In this document: positions 14,542 to 22,176 of the stretch, in pieces
Layout of the letters: each line of letters begins with the position of its first letter
Numbering within the stretch: the stretch's first letter is position 1
Source of the DNA: a virus
DNA: 47,249 nucleotides
Strand: one strand, 5' to 3'
Virus record (IMG/VR): IMGVR_UViG_3300048546_000558
Coordinates: 1-47,249 of that record
Position numbers and translations under genes: made by a program
Notes under the pieces: generated by a model
Databases searched by the model: none
What the model was told of the DNA's origin: nothing
Seen by the model: only the letters and a program-made list of their open reading frames with translations

Positions 14542-15987
14542 TCATGTCGATACCCATGAAATTTGTACCATGCCTGCTCGTCCAGTATCTCCAAAGTGGT
14601 TTGTGTTGCCACCCATAACATGTGTGGGTGCTCCGCCATGTCCTGGATGTGTAGCCCAATCTCTGCCTAGACAACCTCCACAGCACGATCCACTAGTAAA
14701 TGTTTGACAGTTACAACCACATGACTGGCTCCAAGGAGCACCTGTATCTGAATCAATAATTGGAGGTCTTGTGTGAAAGCCATAATTGTTTGTATCTACA
14801 CATGTGCCGCCGTGTATTCCAAAGTGTCCACGAGTTGGACCATCTTTACCAGTAACTTTACATGAATCATTTATACAACTACAATATTGAGTATAACAGC
14901 AACCTGGGTATACAGGAACAACACCACATGTTGCACAACTGTTATCAAAACAATATTCACTATAGTTACACCAGCATGGTCCTGATTGTGTACAATAAGG
15001 GTTCATATTTTTATGACAAGCGCCACCTGCAAATCCACTTACTTGTGATCTCATATGGTTCATTTCAACACAGTTACCATTGTAACAATGACCACCATCT
15101 GCTTTTAAACAGCAAATTCCATTACCAGTTACACCACTCATACAGCCTTCACCTGGAAGATTGTTTGAACAACAATATCTTTGACAACTACAACCAGCAC
15201 ATACTGTATAACTATCACCAGGAGTAACTTTCATCACCGCTTCACTATATGCACCATTACTGCCCCATGGATTACCACCACAACAACAAGCACCGTTGGT
15301 ACCATAACCTGCTCCCCAAATTTGGAATTTTGCACAAGTTGCACCAGCTGGTACAACCCATGTACATGTAGCAGGTCCTTCTCCATACTTCCAGCCAGAG
15401 TCACATATTTTTACATAATCTGTATCGCTTAATCTTTTACCTTGTTGTTCAGCACTAGATCCGCCGCTTTGGGCTACGTTATACCAATTTTGAAGAATTG
15501 TTGCTTCGCTAGCCGCTGTATAATCATGGAATAATCCTAAATATTCAGCATATATTGCTTGTTCAACTATCGTTGTGTTTACAGCATATATTTTTGTTAA
15601 TGTACCAATAGTGTCAAAAGTCGTTGTAAAAAGAACTCGAATTTCACCTCTAGTTTTTTCTGCTATAGCAGACCCTGCCAATACACTTCCATCATTCCAT
15701 GGATTACTTGTATTACAAGTAGCAGTGTTAGATGTTCCAACTCCTGAATAGTTACATGCACACATTGATATTTTACAAGTATTTGACAAATCACATAAGC
15801 TACCGCCGCCGCTACCTCCACCGCCGGGAGTGTATGGTCCTCCGGAAACATTTCCATCAATCATTGCTTTAATGTATGCTTTCAGTGTTGTCCCGCCCAA
15901 AGCGGAGGTATAATCAATAGCTAACGAAGCTTGTTTTGTTGCATCAGCTTGATCTATTAATGTGTTGTGTAATAATACGTCTGCCAT
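14542..15987 (-). CDS. Cysteine-rich putative tail-fibre/adhesin protein (paralogue B)
   Basis: A 481-residue paralogue of the downstream gene with the same architecture: a short N-terminal helical part, Gly-rich hinge (TPGGGGSGGGSLCDLS), a middle region with RLSDTDYVKICDSGWKYG, then CTWVVPAGATCAKFQIWGAG and a long Cys-rich C-terminal half (GACCCGG, RYCC, GICC, GSCCGGC). I count about 40 cysteines. The two proteins agree best around VTGNGICC, RPPIID(A/S)DTGA and the terminal HVMGG to GRAGMVQISW, and differ in the loops between. Such a pair looks like tandem duplication with loop divergence, as seen in host-range adhesins. Function beyond virion/adhesin is not known. Confidence 0.7.
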   Translation of the reverse strand: MADVLLHNTLIDQADATKQASLAIDYTSALGGTTLKAYIKAMIDGNVSGGPYTPGGGGSGGGSLCDLSNTCKISMCACNYSGVGTSNTATCNTSNPWNDGSVLAGSAIAEKTRGEIRVLFTTTFDTIGTLTKIYAVNTTIVEQAIYAEYLGLFHDYTAASEATILQNWYNVAQSGGSSAEQQGKRLSDTDYVKICDSGWKYGEGPATCTWVVPAGATCAKFQIWGAGYGTNGACCCGGNPWGSNGAYSEAVMKVTPGDSYTVCAGCSCQRYCCSNNLPGEGCMSGVTGNGICCLKADGGHCYNGNCVEMNHMRSQVSGFAGGACHKNMNPYCTQSGPCWCNYSEYCFDNSCATCGVVPVYPGCCYTQYCSCINDSCKVTGKDGPTRGHFGIHGGTCVDTNNYGFHTRPPIIDSDTGAPWSQSCGCNCQTFTSGSCCGGCLGRDWATHPGHGGAPTHVMGGNTNHFGDTGRAGMVQISWVST

Positions 15988-16010
15988 TTATTTGCTCTTC
16001 CTGTTCATTA

Positions 16011-16018
16011 TATTTATT
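16011..16018 (-). promoter_or_regulatory. Late-type promoter element (AATAAATA)
   Basis: Seven of eight bases of TATAAATA, about 25 bases before the ATG of Cys-rich paralogue B. Confidence 0.45.
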
Positions 16019-19000
16019 ACGATCCTGCGACCGTTACAACTGTTGCAATTTTCCCGTCTGTTGAATAAGTTACAGTAACATCTTTAATTGTACCGTTTGC
16101 AGATGTTTCTCTATAACCTGTTATATTCTCTCCAGTGTACACAACATTACTATATGTTACACTTTCATGCGTTACACCTGTAATCTCGCCACTTGCATTT
16201 CTGTTGAGATTTCCTATATCAAATGCTTTTGTAAGTACTGCATTATTTGCCGCGCCAATTGCGATAGTTGTTTTGTTATCAACATATGTTTTAACAGCTT
16301 GCTCTGTTGGAACCGCTGTATTACTATTACCAGTTAATGCACCATCAGCACTAAATTCGTTAATGCTTTCACCTAACTGAGCACCAATACTACCAAGTCT
16401 CAAACTTGTAAGACCTGCTAGGTCAAATGCACTAGCATCCAATGTAGCTCTACCAGTTGATTGGTCAACTCTAAAGTAATTACCTACTCTAAAGTTACCG
16501 TCTTGGTCTGTACTTACAAAGTAAACACGACCTGGATATAGCTCTGTAACTTCTTGTCCTTGTGCCGCAGGAGTTGTTGGCTCTCCAGGGTAATTAGTTG
16601 AAGCTCTTCCGCCTGTACCAATACTCAAAAAGTCGTGTCCTGTTAAGCGTGTTTGACTATACTTGTATCTAATATTAAATCGTTGTCCATAGTATGTGCC
16701 GCTAGTGTTTGGCTTTTCTGTAGCAATAGTAACCACACATGAACCTAATATCCAAGGATCATTGCTTGGGGCATATCCTGATACGCCAGTAACAATATAA
16801 CTTACTCCATCTGCACCAGTGTTTAGTACATTAGCTCTGTCAACATTATCTGTAGGATTATATACTGGACCTGTTATAAATTCAATACTCGAGCCTGGTC
16901 TTGGTTCTTCACTAAGTCCAGCTAGTACAAGACTAAATCCATGTTGTCCCATATTTGCATCTATCGAAGCAGTTGTTGCAAACTGTCCGTCTTGTGCAGT
17001 AATTGTTGCACCATTGGCAATTGTCGATGTTGTATAGTAAGGTCCACTAAATCGTTCCCAATATGTGTCAGCTGTACTATGTTGTGTAGTTGTATTGTAC
17101 ACAATAGTTGGTTTACTACTTGCTGAAGTATTAATACTGTTAGCTACTGCACTAACGAATGTGTGTACATATTGATTTGCTAGGGGTGAAGCACCAACAT
17201 TTACTGTAATTGTAGTTGATGATACTGCAATAATTTTTACAAATACCTTTGTGAGAGCAGGGTCAGTTGATCTTGGGTATGTATGATTTGTTGCATTTGA
17301 ATCTGAATCACAAGTCATTGTAATACTATCTTGTGCAATTTCTACATTGTGTCCTACTGCTAACGGATGAGTACCGATAGTTAGAACACAAACACCATTT
17401 GCTGGATCGTATGTTGCATCTGTAGCTGTATAACCAGTGCCGCCGCCCATTCCTGGATGAACTTTACATACTGAATAAAGTTTTCCGGATGAAGGAACTG
17501 CTCCTATAACTCTAACCTCTCTGGCTGTAGCCGTCGCAAAACCTGTTTCATAAGCATTTAAGCCACTTTGTAAAACACCATCTAACCAATACTCTACACA
17601 TTGACCGGTAAGTCCTGTTGCCGCATCTTTAGTTCCGTTAAATTCTACGCCGCCGTTGTGTACGCCGTCTTGTGTTTCACTAAAATAAAGCGGATGTCCT
17701 ATATTAGTAGCATCGTTTTGTTCAAATGTATACATTCTATGTTTTGTATCCATTTGAAAACTTCCAAGCTCTTGTCCATCAAATACATATCGATTTCCTT
17801 CGCCGTAGTTTGCAACACTTACTTTGATAGTACGTCCTACATAACCTTTTCTAGTTTTATTAATAACTAGTCTATGATTTGTTGCTGGTTGAATATTTGT
17901 TTGGATATTAGCAATTTCAGCTTTTGTTTCTTTAAAGTGTATAAAATTAGCTCCAGTTAATGCAGTACCTGTTAATACTCTTTCAGCAGTACCGCCACTT
18001 GAATAAGCACTATATCCAGTACCGTCAACACTAGTTGTAAGTCCAGCATCACTGTATAGTTCTACTGTGTTTGCTGTTACATTATTTGCATAATAATCGT
18101 TGCCGTTAAGTTGTGTCATACCAACTACGCCTGTTACTGCTTGAACCACCTGTCCGTTTGAATATCCATGTCCAGTCATTGTTATAACTACAGGATTAGC
18201 ACGAGTAGCATCAGTGATTGTTTCAGTAACAATACCCCAACCATTAATTGATCTACTATCTACATAGTTTGTCATGTCTGGATTTGAACATACTCTAAAA
18301 GTTGTTGTGTCAACTACATCTGCATACCAAGGTCTGTTGTACATGCTTGCTGTACCATGACTGCCCAGTGTTTGTTGCCATGCATTAGGGGTAACATCTT
18401 TAAATGCAATTTCGTCACCTTCAGTTAGTCCATGCGGGCCGCCTAGTGTAGCTGTACCATCACTAGTATATGCAGTAAATGCAGAAGTGTCATCAATACT
18501 GAATGAATCAGCATCTATAACTGTAATTGTATAACTATTTCCGTTTACTTCTGTCATACCAACTACACCTGCAAAACTAATTGATTGGTTTGTTGAAAAT
18601 CCATGAGCTGTAGCTGTAACAACACCCGGATTAGCCGCTGTTATACCTGTAACAGTTGCGTCTTTTTGTGTTGTAAGTGTCATTTGTTGTGTATTTGATA
18701 GTGAAGTAATTACTCCGCTTGTAGTTGTTGTTCCACCAAATGTAAGTGTATCTCCAACTGTAAATCCATCTGTGGTGTTGAGTGTAGTGGCATCATATGT
18801 TATTGTATCTCCGTAGAAAAAACCATCTACTGGTTTTTCATTTGCATCATATCCAGCACTAATAGAACCGTATCTACCATAACTGTTGTTTCCGTTCAAT
18901 GCACGAATCTTACCGCCGCCTGTTGTGGCATATCCATAATCATTATAGTAAGTAAAGCAAGAAACAATTTCACTCAATCCATTGTCTTTTACCCAAAATC

Positions 19001-20765
19001 CTATGCCGCCATCGTGTACTTGTGTAAATGTGTGAAACACCATACTGCCCGCTGTGCCTGTGGCAACAACTGATCCATCAACAACAGCACCAACACCTCC
19101 TGTTGAGAAAGCACTTGATTCTTTGATGTAAGGTGATTTAAGTATTGTAGAACCTGGTTCTAGTCTAAAGTAAACACCTTTAATTGTTGCGGCTGTTACA
19201 TCGCCTGGAGTATTAATAGCAAAGCCTGTTAATCCTTTAAGGTTCAAACCCTCAATCATTGTACCAGTGTTCACATAGAACATTGTTTCTTCTTCGTTAG
19301 GTACACCGTTGTCTCCATTACCAGCCGCTGGTTGAATAATACAGTTACGCTGTCCGTCACCAACAATACTTGTATTTGGTGGAATATGAATTGGAAGAAC
19401 TTCGCTGTAAGTTCCGTCTTTGATAAAAATCGTAGCTGGTGTTCTGTTTACTACGTCTGCATTAATATAATCACATGCATATCTAACACTAGCAAATGCA
19501 TAGTCAATAGCCGCACCGTGATTTACATCATCAGCACTACTAGTTGAGTCTTCACTAACATAATAAATTTTGTCATTTTCACCACTAAACTGCCAACTGT
19601 ATGTAGCACCATCTGGTGTTTGTAGATACTTACCTGCATTACCTGCTGTATTTGGAAGCACATAACTAGCACCTGCAACAAATTCACTCCAGTAATTGTT
19701 TGTGTTCAAGTCTATAAAGAAGTCTGCGCCGGCTGTGTGATCTATTAAACAAATATATGTACTAACACTACTCTTTACAATATCATCTTTAACATAGGCT
19801 GTACCTGTAGTCCAGTTACCCATATAGCGTATACCACTATTAAATTTTTGCCATTTGCCTGCGCCTAAATCAGTTGCAAAAGTTCCTGATGTATGTCCAA
19901 TAAGAACAATATATGAATTACCACCATAGGATACAACATCATTGATAGCATAATCAACGGCTGTTGCCCAAGCACCTCTACTGTTTACACCAGTTGAAAA
20001 TTCATCCCAATCACTTGGATTTAGATCTGGCTGTCTATTACTATTATCTTGTTTTGCCGCATATACATTACCGCCGTATCTAACTGTTTCTCCAATTAAG
20101 TACGGTGTTGTACTATCCCATACGCCTCTAAATTTGTTTCCTGTACTAAACAAATCCCAAAAATTTCCATCTGTTGGAAGATTGCCTGTACTGTTAGCTA
20201 AACAACGATAAATGTTTGCACCGTATGCAACTAAGTCGCCGGGTGTATATGCAACTGCCGCATTGTATACACCTTCTGCACTAATACCTTCAACAAATTT
20301 ATCCCAATATATACTTTGAGTAGGTAAATTTCCTGTTGTATCTTGTTTAGCAATATAGACTTGCGATCCATATTTTACAAGGTCATTTTTTTGATAGGCA
20401 AGAGCAATATCAAAATTACCTTCCCATTGCAAACCATCAGCAAATTGGCTCCAGTATGTTGCGTTGGGAGGTGTATTTCCTTGTGTATCTAATACACAAA
20501 TATATACTTTACCGCCATGTGTTATACCATCACCAACACGATACTGTGTTGCGTTGTCATATACATCTCTAAACTTAAAGCCTTCTATCATTAAGGTCCA
20601 GTATGCAGTAGTAGTCGGTATATTACCTGTTGTTTTAACTACGTTAGCATATACATAAACGTTACCACCGTATTTCACAACGTCATTAAGTTCATATTCG
20701 GTTGTGGCGTCATACTCGCCTGCGAAATGAAATCTAAGTTTTCCAAGGTCTAAAATTGTAGCCAT
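16017..20765 (-). CDS. Large tail fibre/virion protein with seven N-terminal repeats and a cupredoxin-like domain
   Basis: The largest protein here (1582 residues). Residues ~9-365 are seven ~50-residue repeats of the form Y-x-x-x-D-x-V-x-Y-G-x-x-x-Y, then G-N-x-P and a Trp before an aromatic end, reminiscent of small carbohydrate-binding (CBM5/12-like) modules. Residues ~410-560 look like a right-handed beta-helix start (YAFASVRYACDYINADVV, then TIFIKDGTYSEVLP). A cupredoxin-like segment follows at ~1000-1110: His1024 in GHPLYF and Cys1100, His1103, Met1106 in CKVHPGM. The C-terminus (DGNFRVGNYFRVDQSTGRA) resembles conserved ends of marine myovirus fibre proteins. It is the likely long receptor-binding structure; receptor unknown. 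Confidence 0.75.
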   Translation of the reverse strand: MATILDLGKLRFHFAGEYDATTEYELNDVVKYGGNVYVYANVVKTTGNIPTTTAYWTLMIEGFKFRDVYDNATQYRVGDGITHGGKVYICVLDTQGNTPPNATYWSQFADGLQWEGNFDIALAYQKNDLVKYGSQVYIAKQDTTGNLPTQSIYWDKFVEGISAEGVYNAAVAYTPGDLVAYGANIYRCLANSTGNLPTDGNFWDLFSTGNKFRGVWDSTTPYLIGETVRYGGNVYAAKQDNSNRQPDLNPSDWDEFSTGVNSRGAWATAVDYAINDVVSYGGNSYIVLIGHTSGTFATDLGAGKWQKFNSGIRYMGNWTTGTAYVKDDIVKSSVSTYICLIDHTAGADFFIDLNTNNYWSEFVAGASYVLPNTAGNAGKYLQTPDGATYSWQFSGENDKIYYVSEDSTSSADDVNHGAAIDYAFASVRYACDYINADVVNRTPATIFIKDGTYSEVLPIHIPPNTSIVGDGQRNCIIQPAAGNGDNGVPNEEETMFYVNTGTMIEGLNLKGLTGFAINTPGDVTAATIKGVYFRLEPGSTILKSPYIKESSAFSTGGVGAVVDGSVVATGTAGSMVFHTFTQVHDGGIGFWVKDNGLSEIVSCFTYYNDYGYATTGGGKIRALNGNNSYGRYGSISAGYDANEKPVDGFFYGDTITYDATTLNTTDGFTVGDTLTFGGTTTTSGVITSLSNTQQMTLTTQKDATVTGITAANPGVVTATAHGFSTNQSISFAGVVGMTEVNGNSYTITVIDADSFSIDDTSAFTAYTSDGTATLGGPHGLTEGDEIAFKDVTPNAWQQTLGSHGTASMYNRPWYADVVDTTTFRVCSNPDMTNYVDSRSINGWGIVTETITDATRANPVVITMTGHGYSNGQVVQAVTGVVGMTQLNGNDYYANNVTANTVELYSDAGLTTSVDGTGYSAYSSGGTAERVLTGTALTGANFIHFKETKAEIANIQTNIQPATNHRLVINKTRKGYVGRTIKVSVANYGEGNRYVFDGQELGSFQMDTKHRMYTFEQNDATNIGHPLYFSETQDGVHNGGVEFNGTKDAATGLTGQCVEYWLDGVLQSGLNAYETGFATATAREVRVIGAVPSSGKLYSVCKVHPGMGGGTGYTATDATYDPANGVCVLTIGTHPLAVGHNVEIAQDSITMTCDSDSNATNHTYPRSTDPALTKVFVKIIAVSSTTITVNVGASPLANQYVHTFVSAVANSINTSASSKPTIVYNTTTQHSTADTYWERFSGPYYTTSTIANGATITAQDGQFATTASIDANMGQHGFSLVLAGLSEEPRPGSSIEFITGPVYNPTDNVDRANVLNTGADGVSYIVTGVSGYAPSNDPWILGSCVVTIATEKPNTSGTYYGQRFNIRYKYSQTRLTGHDFLSIGTGGRASTNYPGEPTTPAAQGQEVTELYPGRVYFVSTDQDGNFRVGNYFRVDQSTGRATLDASAFDLAGLTSLRLGSIGAQLGESINEFSADGALTGNSNTAVPTEQAVKTYVDNKTTIAIGAANNAVLTKAFDIGNLNRNASGEITGVTHESVTYSNVVYTGENITGYRETSANGTIKDVTVTYSTDGKIATVVTVAGS
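19674..20741 (-). repeat. Seven tandem ~50-residue protein repeats (fibre N-terminus)
   Basis: Within the 1582-residue protein, seven consecutive units share Y-x3-(D/G)-x-(V/I)-x-(Y/H)-(G/S)-x3-Y near the middle and W-x-x-(F/M) at the end. Units begin near FHFAGEYD, FRDVYD, WEGNFD, AEGVYN, FRGVWD, SRGAWA and YMGNWT. Units 5 to 7 are more divergent. Confidence 0.8.
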
Positions 20766-20797
20766 TTATTGCGTCCTGTCTCTGAATTTATTAATTA

Positions 20798-20805
20798 TAT
20801 TTATG
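20798..20805 (-). promoter_or_regulatory. Late-type promoter element (CATAAATA)
   Basis: Seven of eight bases of the T4 late element, 33 bases before the ATG of the 1582-residue fibre gene. The same variant precedes the gene at 12307-13053. Confidence 0.5.
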
Positions 20806-20812
20806 CCAGTGT

Positions 20813-21088
20813 TCATGATAAAAACTTCATCCTTAAATGACCTTTATTATCAATATCAAATTCAATAGCATCAATACTCCAGAAGTGTTGTTTGTAAGCA
20901 TTAGGGTCGGTTATTGGGTAAATGTTGTCTGGTAATGCGATAGGAGTATCGTCATTAGCATCAATAACTTCCACTGTCAAATCTCCTGTTAGATTGTCTA
21001 ATTTAAATCCATAAAATGTTTTATCACCGTACTGTGTTCCTTCGTATATTCCACCCGTACTATCTGTTCTTGAATCGTTAATGCTCAT
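20813..21088 (-). CDS. Small putative virion protein
   Basis: A 91-residue protein with no family I recognise: MSINDSRTDSTGG at the start, a beta-rich middle (LTGDLTVEVIDANDD) and an end IEFDIDNKGHLRMKFLS. It is separated by one base from the upstream 108-residue gene and is co-transcribed with it. Its size and position between fibre genes suggest a minor fibre subunit, collar or chaperone. Confidence 0.55.
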   Translation of the reverse strand: MSINDSRTDSTGGIYEGTQYGDKTFYGFKLDNLTGDLTVEVIDANDDTPIALPDNIYPITDPNAYKQHFWSIDAIEFDIDNKGHLRMKFLS

Positions 21089-21089
21089 A

Positions 21090-21416
21090 TTATATTGCCT
21101 GGTCTAATAAACTCACTGTCACAGTGAAAGCACTAGCTCTGTCTGCTTTAACCTTTAAAGCATCTCCATTTAGTAAGTATATTTTATTTTGAGATACTAA
21201 ATCCACTGTTTCATTTGGAAAAATTTTACGTTTGTGAGCTACATGAGTCACAGTTGTATCAGCATGTACTATTTCTAATGTAATAGGCATTGCACTGCCT
21301 TCAATATTTGTAATATATGCACTATGCAAAAAATGTTGTCCTGCACCACAAGTTACAAGAGTTGTGCCTGTAGTGGTATTGATAGTGTCTGTTTTATATG
21401 TAGTAAATGAAGCCAT
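21090..21416 (-). CDS. Small putative virion protein, beta-rich
   Basis: A 108-residue protein predicted to be nearly all beta: TDTINTTTGTTLVTCGAGQH, then ITNIEGSAMPITLEIVHAD and a KVKADRASAFTVTVSLL end. The pattern resembles small phage proteins of immunoglobulin-like or decoration type, but I cannot name a family. It is coupled to the 91-residue gene (one base apart) and preceded by an AATAAATA element. Confidence 0.55.
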   Translation of the reverse strand: MASFTTYKTDTINTTTGTTLVTCGAGQHFLHSAYITNIEGSAMPITLEIVHADTTVTHVAHKRKIFPNETVDLVSQNKIYLLNGDALKVKADRASAFTVTVSLLDQAI

Positions 21417-21437
21417 GTTCTTCCTTGTCTATATACT

Positions 21438-21445
21438 TATTTATT
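21438..21445 (-). promoter_or_regulatory. Late-type promoter element (AATAAATA)
   Basis: Seven of eight bases of TATAAATA about 22 bases upstream of the 108-residue gene, overlapping the stop codon of the preceding gene. Confidence 0.45.
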
Positions 21446-22139
21446 AAAAATCCAACAAGGCAAACAACCCACTTCCACCGCCACCACCACCTCCGCTTGG
21501 AGTGCCTGGTTCAAATCTACTATTTGCTAAACTATATACTAAAACTTGTCCGTCTGCAACTCCAGTAGTATCAACATCATTGAGATCTCCTACATTTTTT
21601 GCCGCAAATGATGTATCAAATTCTGCTTGACTAAAGCTATCTCCGGGTACAAATTTAGCGCCGTCCCACACAATAGTTTGTCCATTTGTAGGAGCATTTG
21701 TAGTTGTATCAACATCTGTCAGATCATCTATGCTCATACCTACGATAGTAGCTCTTAACGGTTTGTTCATCTGCCATTCGTCATTGGCACTATCATATGT
21801 GAATGTTGCTACACCGTCGGTGCCTAAGTCTGCTGTTAGCCCAGCCCCATCTGCCGCCGCGGCATTTGTAGCTCCTTTAGCTACAGTAATATTAAGATCA
21901 TCAACATCTAATGTTGTGCTATTGATAGTAGTTGTTATACCGTCTACTTGCAAGTTACCTTTAACTTGTAATAGACCTGTGTTATCACCTATGCCAGCTG
22001 GATCGATAATGAATGTACTCGGACCTCTGAGTTCACCTGTTAGTGTAATATTGTTTGAAATTTCTGTATCACCATTGGCAGGATTATGGTCTACATTATT
22101 TGCAAAACTACCTAATTCAAAATTCTTACTTGTCGCCAT
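21444..22139 (-). CDS. Tail-fibre-type structural protein (short mosaic member)
   Basis: A 231-residue fibre protein that is essentially a shortened paralogue of the middle of the 507-residue protein at 28739-30262. Shared segments are LQVDGITTTINSTTLDVDDL, NITVAKGATNAAAADGAG and a DVDTTG(V/I)ADGQ-type repeat with F(E/D)PG ends. It ends in a short Gly-rich segment (PSGGGGGGGSG) before FALLDF. Beta-rich repeats with interspersed Gly fit a trimeric fibre. Function inferred from shared modules and location. Confidence 0.65.
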   Translation of the reverse strand: MATSKNFELGSFANNVDHNPANGDTEISNNITLTGELRGPSTFIIDPAGIGDNTGLLQVKGNLQVDGITTTINSTTLDVDDLNITVAKGATNAAAADGAGLTADLGTDGVATFTYDSANDEWQMNKPLRATIVGMSIDDLTDVDTTTNAPTNGQTIVWDGAKFVPGDSFSQAEFDTSFAAKNVGDLNDVDTTGVADGQVLVYSLANSRFEPGTPSGGGGGGGSGLFALLDF

Positions 22140-22164
22140 ACATATACCCTATTCTGGTTACATA

Positions 22165-22172
22165 TATTTATT
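22165..22172 (-). promoter_or_regulatory. Late-type promoter element (AATAAATA)
   Basis: Seven of eight bases of TATAAATA about 26 bases before the ATG of the 231-residue fibre gene. Confidence 0.45.
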
Positions 22173-22176
22173 GTCT

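Noticed and set aside
14862-15432. Open frames opposite the cysteine-rich gene, rich in His, Tyr and Thr
   Set aside because: They are shadows of Cys, Gly and Pro codons on the other strand, with no family likeness or ribosome binding site.
13105-15987. Diversity-generating retroelement acting on the Cys-rich pair
   Set aside because: There is no reverse transcriptase and no near-identical template repeat in the window; the pair is evenly diverged.
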